In this document: positions 10,756 to 20,476 of the stretch, piece after piece
Numbering within the stretch: the first letter of the stretch is position 1
Layout: each line of letters opens with the position of its first letter
NCBI GenBank assembly: GCA_036897095.1
Contig: JAYMSP010003226.1
Location: forward strand, 1-20,579
DNA from: Plantago elongata
Lineage: Eukaryota > Streptophyta > Magnoliopsida > Lamiales > Plantaginaceae
Direction: 5' to 3'
Length of the DNA: 20,579 nucleotides
Notes under the pieces: model-generated
Database searches by the model: none
What the model saw: only the letters and a program-made list of their open reading frames with translations
Told to the model about the DNA's origin: nothing
Program-made: the position numbers and the translations under genes

Positions 10756-10923
10756 AGTAGTGTCATGACAAATATAGTAGTGATAGTATAGGATTATGCT
10801 ATCCCATTCCTAATTTAATTACGTAGCTAAACTTTCCAAATTTAAACTAATTCTAGCTATTCCATAAATTTCAGAAACATTAATTGGTAGTTTGAGGGGT
10901 TTTAAGCATTCTTTCAAAATAAA

Positions 10924-11020
10924 AGCCCAATTGAAGAAGAAATTTTTGCTGGCGCGTGGTATAGCCGGCCCAGCCCAATTTTCCAATTGGTCAGTCCACT
11001 ATATAAAAATATTTGGCCCA
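10924..11020 (-). promoter_or_regulatory. Cluster of TGGGCY (site II) motifs
   Basis: Four TGGGCC/T motifs on the minus strand within 100 bp (plus-strand positions 10924-10929, 10967-10972, 10972-10977 and 11015-11020). Such site II elements bind TCP factors and are enriched in promoters of ribosomal and other growth genes. They lie 170-300 bp upstream of the inferred start of the La-motif transcript. A plus-strand TATA-like stretch (11000-11009) lies among them but leads to no supported gene. Confidence 0.5.
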
Positions 11021-11339
11021 AGATGCATTACAATTAGGTCGATCTCTATCTATTTTTCCAACTCAGTTGCGTTTTTAAATTAAAACACACACATAAAAAC
11101 TCAATCCGAATTTAAATAATTCATCTCCAATTCTATACAAAGCATAAGACTCTCACTCAATAACATTGGTAATATACTCAGCTTTCACTAACCATATAGT
11201 AAGATTCTGTTTAAATTTCTCTACATCATAAGATTGAACATATCACTTGTAAATTAGTTTCTACAAATTGACAACATCAGATTATTCAAACAAAAGTGAC
11301 CCAAACGTGTCTCAACTTATTAATGCATGTACTAATAGA

Positions 11340-12088
11340 CTAATAGTAAGACTCATTATTCATCATTCTAACAGCCAGTTCTTGGAGCTCACTCAACTCT
11401 GTTTCTGAAGGTCTTTTCTTGCTGTAAGCTGGTACTGGAAATGAGACTACATCTCTTCTCTCTATATCCTGGATTCCATCAATTCTATGATCAATTGAAT
11501 CCAGTGAACTCTGAGGCGAGACGGAACCGTAACAGTTCATGTAACCTGCAGCCACATTTTGGCATGTTGGTGATAGCCCTGCTGGCCATTGATTCTCTGA
11601 ATTTTTTGATGATTGATCAATCAGATTTTGTGCCATTTCAGCTTTCATCTGCAGCACTTGAGCTTGCAAATATGCCACCTATGTCAATTGCAACGTAATT
11701 TTGTTAAGTTAACTGTGTTTATTTCCGTATGATCTAAAAGCTCAAACTTCAACGGATGCTTATCATATGCAACACATGATGAAGAAGCTAGAGAAGTACG
11801 TACCTGTTGTTGGAGGGCAAAGATATGAGAAACACAACCATAGACAGGATCACGAATTCTGGCTTGAGCTTCATAAGCAATGGTCATAACTGCCTCACCA
11901 CGATCGTGTAGAGGCACGTGGAGTAAGAGCTTCGAGACGTTGCTAGCTCCAAACACTTTGTGAATGGCTGCAAATCTTGCAGGACCATGTTCTGAGGTGA
12001 AGTAGGGTGCAAAGACACAGTCTACGACACACTTTCGCCTTAGAAACTTACACGCGCCGCAAGGAGATCCGCTCCCTGATGTAGACAT
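11340..12088 (-). CDS. LBD16: LOB-domain (LBD) transcription factor, LBD16 type
   Basis: 207 codons in two exons on the minus strand: 12088-11804 and 11678-11340, with a 125-bp intron (GTACGT donor, ATAG acceptor). The ATG at 12088 was chosen because upstream in-frame extension needs GTG. The zinc motif is C10, C13, C20, C24; the GAS block is [12 protein letters not shown] (39-50); the invariant Pro is in DPVYG (P81). The coiled coil spans [38 protein letters not shown] and the C-terminal [16 protein letters not shown] mark it as LBD16 rather than LBD18 or LBD29. LBD16 proteins act in the nucleus to start asymmetric division of lateral-root founder cells under ARF7/ARF19 and promote callus. 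It converges on the LBD17/29-like gene, stop codons 2.6 kb apart with the La-motif fragments between. Oddity: residue 64 is Gly where close relatives have Cys (DRCEAV becomes DRGEAV). Confidence 0.95.
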
Positions 12089-12160
12089 TTTTGCTATAGG
12101 AGAAAATGTGAAGTAAAATGAGTGAACTTTGGCCACACGGGTGTACTGGAAAATGGTGCA

Positions 12161-12168
12161 TATTTAAA
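12161..12168 (-). promoter_or_regulatory. TATA-like box of the LBD16-like gene
   Basis: TTTAAATA on the minus strand (CCTTTAAATATGC), 73-80 bases before the ATG. Transcription would begin near 12135, giving a 5' UTR of about 45 bases. Confidence 0.5.
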
Positions 12169-12434
12169 GGGACTGTTTCAGCAAAGGGGTATGGGGTTTA
12201 ATGGAGTACATTGGAAAAATAGTTTAGTTATGGCTTTAATTTAGCAGAAATTCCTCAATATAGTTTAGATATTGTCCACCAATAATGAGTACACTACAAT
12301 TCTTTTTATTAAAATTGAAAAAGGCCAACTAAATTCTTTAATCTATGTATTATATTATTATTCCGTTACGTTCTACAATCTACAAGTTCAGTTGAAGGGC
12401 AAATTCAAACTTGATTTTGATCGATAAAGTTATT

Positions 12435-12564
12435 GAGACAAACAAATTCGAGCTCGACTAGTTAAAGGCTTCGAACTAATTAAGTTGAGTCAAATCCTGG
12501 GTAATTAAATTATGCATGTAATTTGATAGTTTAATTAAGCTTGTTGTATCTTTCAGGGGAGACA
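12435..12564 (-). promoter_or_regulatory. Two canonical auxin-response motifs (TGTCTC) upstream of LBD16
   Basis: On the minus strand TGTCTC occurs at 12440-12435 and 12564-12559, about 350 and 475 bases before the LBD16-like ATG and in the same orientation as the gene. ARF proteins bind this hexamer, and Arabidopsis LBD16 is a direct ARF7/ARF19 target, so the sites fit known regulation. A hexamer pair can also occur by chance. Confidence 0.5.
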
Positions 12565-13027
12565 TTACAAGATTATATTAATGGGTTATGCAAATATCTA
12601 ATGCATATAATATATATAGTACAATTGTTTTTGGCATCACTTTAGACCAGCTTCTACCAGTCAGACTGAGGGAGAAGAAAGTAAAGACCTTTTTTCATTC
12701 TTTTTGGCATCACTCATTGAGCATTTTGTGAAAGAAAATCGGAGTAATTAGTCTCAAATTCGAATTAATTTTTTTTTACAAATAGACTAGATGAATTCTA
12801 GTAAAATTGCGACAAATCAATTCGGTTTGGATCCAAACTTTTCCGAAGAGTCACCATTATCAAGTAGAGAGAATAAAGCATATCAAATTACCAATAAACA
12901 TTATTATTATACCACAAGAATCTTTTATTGAAAACCTCGGTATTATTCCACATACATATTTACTTATAAAACATGGTTTTTATAATGCTCTACCAATGCT
13001 TAAATACATAGTTACGATACTTCAGGT

Positions 13028-13978
13028 TAAATTTTATTTTAGGTATACTAAAGTGAGACACTGCTACTTTAGGTATATTAAAGTGAGAGTGATCAATTTA
13101 GGTACACTACTGCAATCACTCATTCAATTGAAGAACTCCGATCGATTTTTCGATAAAATTGATAATGTGGCTTCCAGACTTGCAATTTTTCCTCCTAATT
13201 CGAATTTGACCTGTATTTGTCTCATATTTTTGTATTTAAAATTCAAATACGGGACACGTGTCACGTCCATGTTAATTTTCGGTATAAATTGTGTATTATA
13301 ATTACAAAATTATTTTAAAAATTATAAAATATATTTTAAAAATTCATTTTTTAATAAATATAAAAAAATATTTTATATTTTATTACATATAAAATAAATA
13401 AATAAAATGAAAATAAATTAAAAAAAGTGATTTGCTACAATAAAAAAAGACTAATCACTTACAAAATCCAAAAAATCCAAATGAATTTTACTATAACAAA
13501 TAGCCTTTTTGATTTTTTGAATTTTTTAAATTAATTTTATACATAATAAAATGTATTTTTTATATTTTTAAAAATATTTTTGAATTGTATTAAATAATTT
13601 ATACCCATAAATTAGATAATACTATTTTAATAATTTTTTATTTTTATTTTTTGTAAAAGATGTAAAATGAATTTTTATAATTTTAAAAATATTTTATAAT
13701 TATAATATACAAATTATACCAATAATTAATGTGGACGTGACACGTGTCCAGTATTTGAATTGAATTTCAAATACAAAAAAATGAATTAAATACGGGTTAA
13801 ATATATATTTAGAGGGAAAGTCGCAAGTCCAACGCCCACGTTATCAATTCGATCGAAACATCGATCGAAGTTCCTCAATTGTATGAGTGGTTGCAATAAT
13901 GTATCAAAATTGATCACTTTTACTTTAGTATACTTAAAGTGACGGTGTATCACTCTAATGTACTTAAAATAAAATTTA
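13028..13978. mobile_element. Long fold-back (inverted-repeat) element
   Basis: About 950 bp that folds on itself. The left arm (13028-13446) pairs with the right arm (13486-13978) around a loop of about 39 bases. Matching landmarks in inverted order: TTAAATTTTATTTTA at the outer ends; AGTGATCAATTT; TCGATCGA/TTTCGAT blocks; an 18-bp perfect match GGACACGTGTCACGTCCA at 13252-13269 (inverted at 13732-13749); and TTGCTACAATAAAA against TTGTTATAGTAAAA near the loop. The right arm is about 70 bases longer through AT-rich insertions. There is no transposase frame; the open frame at 12807-13301 runs into the left arm and is incidental. No clear target duplication was found. It may be a Mutator-like or other long-TIR non-autonomous element, about 0.94 kb upstream of the LBD16-like start codon. 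Confidence 0.85.
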
Positions 13979-15595
13979 TCTTATTATTTTAATTCTATTT
14001 TTCTCAACTTAATATTTATCTAATTTAATTTAGTTCCATTCTACCTATATTCTCAATATCAAAGGTTCATTTCCGGTACATAGAATTTTTAAAGGCAGAC
14101 TTTTTTTTATATATATTTAAAGGGCAGTTTGTTGCAAAGTGAGTTTTATATACATTTTGCGCCGGACGCCGTACCTGGGAACTGCTGCTAATTTCTTTTG
14201 TTGCTTTACTAAGTTATTGTTTATCTTTCATACACGTATGTTTGAAGACTCATCAACTAACTAATTAATTGTGATAAATTAGTCAAGTGTTAATTTGTTT
14301 GATTACCTGTTTAGTGATAATGGTTGTCGTTCAATGGCTTTGACTTCAAATACTTTGAGACAGATTTTCTCAGAGAGTATAGTTTAGTGTTTATCTTTTA
14401 CTAAGTGGATGTCCCGTTCAGTGATAATCTAGCTTTTTCAATATGCATATAGTATTACCAAGCTTAATTAAGACTCTGATTTACTAAACAAGTGTTGTAA
14501 TAGCAAACATAATCTAGGTTACTCCGACTCGCACATGACACTATGAATCAATTGTAACTAATGCAAGTATTAAGATGTAAACCTTGTAACTTGATCAACT
14601 ATAAGGTCGAGTAGACATGATCGACTATTTCTGTCTCGACGATATGCTTTCTAATTCATAAAATTCGATTATGAAACTGAATTTAAGATAGTGTCCCTCA
14701 TCAATAATGCCTTTGGATTCTCGAATTATGTCCTATTAATTAAGAATTCATTATAATTGAGCTTGCGGAAGTAAGAAGCTTAGAGCTTAATCAAGATGAA
14801 AGTGAAATGTCAAAAAACTGGCTCAAGATTCAGTGTCATTCTGACTTTGAAGACTAGCTTTGGGTTTGCAAATCTTATCTGTTGGAAATTGGGTCAAGAA
14901 AATGATAGTAAGTAATGACTAATGAATCTCTCTTTCATTTGCTTCTCAGCTTGATAAAAGGAGTTCACTTATTGAGCTACTGACTTAAATGCATCGAGTA
15001 AAATGCTACATTTATTCCATGGAGACAAAAATAGACGAGTTTTATACAGACCTGGATACACACCCGCATCTGCTATCACAAGTTCGAGACCCAGATGCAC
15101 ACCCGAGTGAGGTACTTAACCCTTCACGTAACAAGATAAGTTATCGTATGTGCCAGTGGTATGTGGACTAGATGGTGCGATTCTAACCACAATATAAGAA
15201 TTACATCACCTTTGGACCAACAGAGTGAATAGGGGAACATGAGGTGGTCAGCTTAACCAAGAAAAATTGCAGTTTGTAGAACAAGAGGCTTAAATGCATG
15301 TTTACGGTTTTGAATTCAGTCTCCATCACAAGAGTTGTTGCGTGCATCTCATAGTCTCATACAGGGGCAATTTTCAGATACAATATAGATTAATTTAGTC
15401 AAGACTGTAAAACTGTCAAAGTAAATATACATTGGAATTTTTGGATAAAAAGAATGTATGCAGAAATTCGAGAAGTCAACCAACTATGCTCCTCTTCTGC
15501 ATCTGGTCTTTGGACTCAATTAGCAGTGTTAAAACAAATGATATCTGTGTCCCATGTCAGAACAAGGGCTAATTGTACATCAGCAGCATGCTGTC
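13979..15595. other. Spacer between the fold-back element and the DOHH 3' end
   Basis: AT-rich sequence with no domain-bearing frame. It includes the DOHH 3' UTR at its right end; I could not place the poly(A) site. A box-B-like string near 15081 has no matching box A or poly(A), so no tRNA or SINE is called. Confidence 0.45.
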
Positions 15596-17929
15596 TTAAT
15601 ATGAGGTTTGCTCCGTTTGAGGCATTGGCATGTGTAGGTACTGCAAAGGGATTGATTTCAGGCAACAACCAAAACGAATGCATGTTTCAATAAATGACTG
15701 ACAGAAAATTCTCATTTACCTCGAAGGATTTTCCAGATCTTTCATATTCGAGCATGCTAAGAGCAACTTCACAACTCTGTCCAACAAGCGGCTCAGGGTC
15801 CTTGACAAATTCCTCAAGCAGACTTATACATTGCTCATCTGCAAAGAGGATAAAAGTATTAACAGCAAACACAATAAGATTCAAAGGTGTAAACCAAGAA
15901 AAGATTGTACACAGACCACTTCATAAAGAGCTATATCATCTGGACAAAAATAAAGATAGGTACAAGTTCTGAAGTCACTTTAATATCGTCTGATTTGATC
16001 TGTATAAATATAAGCTAATATGTAATGAGGCTTCCGAGGAGCAAAAGTCCAGAGAGAGCCAGCTTACATTGAACTTGATTTTATGACCACTATCTCAAAG
16101 GAAATCCAAGAAAAGGTTGTACTTGTGGTTCTCACTCAAACTCCAGACGCATGCAACTACTGAGTACTTGGCACCAAAAGTCAAGAGACCGGCTTGAAAT
16201 TAGAAGAAGAGGGCAAACCTGCAATAGACCCAAGAGCCTCAGCTGCTTCATGTCGAACCATAGGATGTTCATTCGCATCTTTGAGCACCAGTGACAGTGC
16301 ATCTGATGCATTTTTGTTCTGCAGTTGGCCCAAAACATACGCAACCTGGCAAAACCAACATTCTTTGAGGTTAATCCATGCTATTAGTTCATTTTCATTC
16401 TTGCACTTTACAACATGATGTTCTGCAGAATGCTATTCAGGTTGATTTTCATTCTTGCAGTAGTGATAGCAAAAGTGACAACACACCTCATGTCGTAAAA
16501 GAGCACTATTTGCACCAAGGGATTCCACAATTGCTGATGTAGCTTGATCTTCTCCAAGGTTTCGAAGAGCAAAAAGAGCAGCATACCGCTCATACATGCT
16601 CTTAGTTTCATCTAACAGAACATCCCTGTAAAGACGTAGATGAAATAACCTATGGAAGGTTTAGGTACAACAGAAAGCATCATCCCCACTAACAATGACT
16701 AACCTAAGTTCACATACAGAAGACGAAGCAGCCGGTGCAGCAGGGTCAACGGATAAGAAGGGAGATGATTCTGAAGCTGATCTACTCTTCAGTTCCTCAA
16801 TTCGGCTCAGTGCCAGTTCACATGTTTCTCGAACTTCCGGAGCTGGATCTAACGCCAAGCTATTCTTCAGTAGTGCGATGTTACTTTCTAAGCCAATTGC
16901 ACCAAGAGCTTCTGCTGCCTATAGATACCACCAGTCAAACACACTCCTTCAGCTCCTTTTATGTCGCAAGAAAAAAACAAAGATTAAAACTCTAGTATAC
17001 CTCATGGCGAACGATGGGGTGCAGTGAAAGATCATTCAGAACAGCTTCCAAGGCAGGAATAGCCGCAGCATCTTGCATCTGACCCAAAGCAAATGCTGCT
17101 TCATGGGCAAGCAGGTTTGAAGAATCCCTAGATGCTGAGAAGAAACATATAAATGTATCAGCGATTCAGCATGGAAAATCCTACCCTCAAGCTACATGCC
17201 TACTGAATGAGGTACACATGAGAATCCTTGTCTATACTCCTATCCAATTTGGAATTGTCTTCTACAAATAAAAAGTCTAAAAAGACTTGGTTCACGTGTT
17301 ACAGATGCCAAAAGACGTTACAGGCTCACACTATGCAAGCTCCAACAACTTACCTTGTCACAAAAATAGATCATTTTCTTGCTACTCCAAGCTCAGGGAT
17401 TAGCCGTTTGATCTTGTATCAGATAACGCTTAACGGAAGTAGCATGCTTTAGTTGGTATTGTTACTTTCAATACTTAATTTGCAATTGCATTTCACCAAA
17501 TTTAGTACACAAGCATCCAAAACAAATGTCATTAAATAGAACTTGTTTGAAAGAACTCGGGCTTAAGTCGACAGGCTTATTAAACTAAACTCATTATCAA
17601 AAACGTAAATTTTACTAACAAATCTAAACTTATACTTGTGGAAACTAAGCAATATAAAATCAAAAGTAAGCTCATTAAACTTCATTACACTAAAATTTAC
17701 GCTAAAACTCAAAAGAGAAAAAAAGATAGAAAGAAGACGAAAAACCAAATCCAAAATAAACTTGCATACCTTGAATTAGAGCATTGAGAGGGCCATCACC
17801 ACGTAAATTACGAAGAGAAAAGAGGACTCTGAATCGCTCCGAGATTGGCTGCTTTTCATCCAACAATCGATCGCACAAGAATCTCTCTGTTTCTGGAGAT
17901 ACTTGGAATGAAGCTGGAGAAGAATCCAT
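15596..17929 (-). CDS. DOHH: Deoxyhypusine hydroxylase (HEAT-repeat di-iron enzyme)
   Basis: Catalyses the last step of hypusine formation, hydroxylating deoxyhypusine on eIF5A in the cytosol; hypusinated eIF5A is needed for elongation through difficult peptide sequences. Seven minus-strand exons: 17929-17770, 17134-17001, 16918-16704, 16625-16487, 16345-16219, 15838-15720, 15640-15596. All borders are GT-AG and phases agree, giving 312 codons plus TAA, close to the usual length of about 300. It is built of E-Z type HEAT repeats in two halves joined by an acidic, Ser/Ala-rich linker (about residues 150-175). The four His-Glu iron ligands are intact: H64-E65, H97-E98, H215-E216, H248-E249, with 33 residues between members of each pair as in the human enzyme. 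The last exon is only 15 codons ([14 protein letters not shown]) and is inferred from phase, acceptor CCTTTGCAG and family C-termini; if its intron is retained the protein ends ten residues after the exon 6 border. Corresponds to Arabidopsis AT3G58180. Confidence 0.95.
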
Positions 17930-17994
17930 TGCGAAATCGAATTTGAAGATTACAGAAGCTCAAATAACTTTCCCCAAATTTGAGATTTTTAATC

Positions 17995-18136
17995 TAGGGT
18001 TTAAGGAATAGGGGAGAAGGAAAAGATGTGTCAGATTGTAGATCATGGATCCATGATACTGCATTTGTAGCTTAATTTTGCCGCGAGAATTTGGTTTAAC
18101 ATGGGCTGCTGGTTCGCTCGTGCATAGTCCGGCCCA
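17995..18136 (-). promoter_or_regulatory. Telo-box and site II motifs in the DOHH promoter
   Basis: AAACCCTA (telo-box) on the minus strand at 18002-17995, 66 bases before the DOHH ATG, with site II motifs TGGGCT (plus strand, 18102-18107) and TGGGCC (minus strand, 18136-18131) further upstream. Telo-box plus site II is the classic pairing in promoters of plant ribosomal-protein and elongation-factor genes, which fits an enzyme that matures eIF5A. No TATA box is evident, also typical of that promoter class. Confidence 0.65.
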
Positions 18137-18568
18137 TTTAAGTTACATTAATGGAGAAAAGGTCCATATAAGATATCGGATAAATTATAGTTGATTTTTA
18201 TGAATATGTCTAGGCAATTAAATTACCACGAATAATGCATTCATTCGTAATATTATGAACATGATTTACAAAACTAGATGATAATAATGTAATTATAATT
18301 CAAATATACATCTTTTATAGAAATTTTATTTTACTTTAAAAATATTTTGCTCTAGTTTAAATGTTTATTTAAATTAGTATTGTTACTTGTGAGATAATTG
18401 AGGCTATAGCATATCAGCTAAATCAACTGTCCTTAGGTACGTATAGGGGTTTGTTAGTGGCGAATTGTCTACTTCATAAATTACTCTACAAAATGCTTCA
18501 CTTTTATAATGAGTCCACATATCATCATTTAATACTTTCATAAATTCCGGTAACACCATTCAACTGCA

Positions 18569-18662
18569 TTTGACAACGAAGCTCTAACTCGATTGGTAAG
18601 TCGCTTCACTTTTAACCTATAGATCAGGGTTCGAGTCACCTTTGCCGTTTAAAAAAAAACCA
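18569..18662 (+). mobile_element. SINE with poly(A) tail and target duplication
   Basis: About 94 bp. The box-A-like region TAACTCGATTGGTAAG (18585-18600) and box B GGTTCGAGTCACC (18628-18640) form an internal RNA polymerase III promoter, followed by TTTGCCGTTT and nine A. It is flanked by ATTCAACTGCA at 18558-18568 and 18663-18673 (11 of 11). Its 3' half matches the SINE at 10144-10230 (GTCACC, then CTTT-GCCGTT and poly-A), so both belong to one family. Box sequences suggest derivation from a tRNA. Confidence 0.9.
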
Positions 18663-18673
18663 ATTCAACTGCA

Positions 18674-20137
18674 CTCTTTGTTTTCCCGATGTTGATTTTT
18701 CTGGTTGTTTAATTTCATCATGTTCCTCTTCCATACTCGCAAAGCTCTGGTTCTTGGAGACCTACTGAACATCTAACACATAAAGCTCCCTCAACAATTC
18801 TGCCAACGCCTTGACTTCACACATAGCTTCTGAAATGTATATCCATCATGGTCGTACTGCTCATCCGTGTGACATCGTATCCATTTAGAATGATGCACAT
18901 ATATAGCTAGTACGTCTAACAGTATGATAAACAAATCCATTATTGTTTGATTACGACGTATATAGAATGTGAATAGAGAGTCAATCAAATGCTTGATTGG
19001 AGTATGTGTTGTCTTTAAGTAGTTGTTTTTGTTCTTAGAAGTCTGTCGGGTCCTTCTCGCGTCTCCTTCCTGTATCGGTCTGTCAATGTAATATAAGCCA
19101 AGTCTTTGCTTAAAGAAAACTAGCAGACTGTGACTTTGCTGGTATCTGAATAGGCCTGTAGCTAGCTCATGAGCAAGTAAGCTAAGCTGGATGTTTAGTT
19201 TAGTTTAGTTTGCTTGTTTTGGAGTCAAGTGTGTGTGGCATACGAAAACGAAACATTTAATTCAACAACTCCGATGTGTAACATCAGAATCAGATAATGA
19301 TGTTGTATTAGGTAAATCAGACAAGAATAAAAAAACTAATTACCACTACAGTATGTATCCCTTTTTGTGTTGGTTTTACATAATTGTCCGGATTGTTTTT
19401 GGTCCAAGAAATCCCTGGTGAAGTAATTAGCAGTGAAGTTATATTCTTCTGATCTTTAATTATGTATGATTATAGAGCTGCATATTCTTATTTTCAACCT
19501 GATAAAATGAAACCGGTATGCAATTGCATTTTGTTTATTCTCAGTTATCAGAAATCTAATAAGCTCAACAAATCTTTCTGATGCATGTATTTTGTTTCTT
19601 CTCAATTGTTGGTGTTTGGGATTCAAACTTCAGAACTCTAACTCCATTAATTCGTATGGCATAGTGAAGAATAAAGAAACAATCACAATAAATTGTGAAT
19701 ATCAACTCAATTCATAATCAAAATCTATGTACAGTATGTGCAAACCTTGTTGCATGATTTAAAACATTTCTTTCAAAACCTGTGACTAATTCTCAACCTC
19801 AATCGGGACATGGTTAGCCCAATGCAAATTCATTCGTCCCGCGGCCCAAGAATGCTTCAAAACTCAAGAGTGCATGACCCTGATCCCACAACATTAGGTC
19901 GACCAAGATACCAAATCATAAAGTTTTCTGGCGTGGGATATATGTGCAACAATACTTACATTTAGGAACAAAACACTACCACCGAAGATGATTATGCTAA
20001 TGAGTATTGATATATCGTATGAAGTCGTTATGATGGAGATTGAGGCCCTACCTCCGGAAAAACATTTTCATCTAAGCAAGTCTTAGGAAAAAATTGATTT
20101 TTGATCAAAACAGTAGAATCCACAAACATATACATCA
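18674..20137. other. Intergenic spacer, no gene recognised
   Basis: No reading frame with a recognisable domain. A short tandem of TTTAG units lies near 19196-19211. No other repeat or RNA gene could be supported. Confidence 0.45.
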
Positions 20138-20261
20138 AGGTTGTGTTCTCGTCCACTGAAAACCACCCACTTCAGTTTAGTTCAGCTCGACTTAGTTATA
20201 ATTTATACCTTACTTCAGTTCAGTCAAGTTCAATAAATCTTAGTTGAAGAGAACACAACCT
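20138..20261. mobile_element. Small MITE with 13-bp perfect terminal inverted repeats
   Basis: A 124-bp element beginning AGGTTGTGTTCTC (20138-20150) and ending with its exact reverse complement GAGAACACAACCT (20249-20261). The interior holds several CTTCAGTT/AGTTCAG sub-repeats. The flanks show no clean target duplication (TCA versus AAG), so the superfamily is undetermined and the insertion may be old. Confidence 0.7.
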
Positions 20262-20476
20262 AAGTGAGCTGCCAAACACTTGGGTGAAATGGATATGAGT
20301 TTCTCCCCGAAGAATAACATTACTCAGGACAATAATTTCACTTCCCAGATACTTGCAGTTTCAGGCCATTCAAGAAACCATTTTGATTTGAAATCACTAT
20401 TTCCCACGATGCATACTCCTCCATCTTAAAGATTCACCCCACAATATTAATAATAAGTTTAAAACTACTCCACTAG

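Noticed and set aside
11684..11803. Extension of LBD16-like exon 1 past ALQQQ
   Set aside because: This is the 125-bp intron with a GTACGT donor; the family intron lies exactly here.
12807..13301. 164-residue open frame on the + strand
   Set aside because: It overlaps the left arm of the fold-back element, has no recognisable domain and uses AT-rich random-looking codons.
15075..15095. Box-B-like GTTCGAGACCC suggesting a tRNA or SINE
   Set aside because: No cloverleaf, box A, poly(A) or target duplication could be found around it.
16695..17027. 110-residue open frame on the + strand
   Set aside because: It is antisense to DOHH exons 2-3 and crosses an intron; it mirrors the real coding strand.
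18791..18988. 65-residue minus-strand open frame
   Set aside because: No domain, no splice partners and no promoter context.
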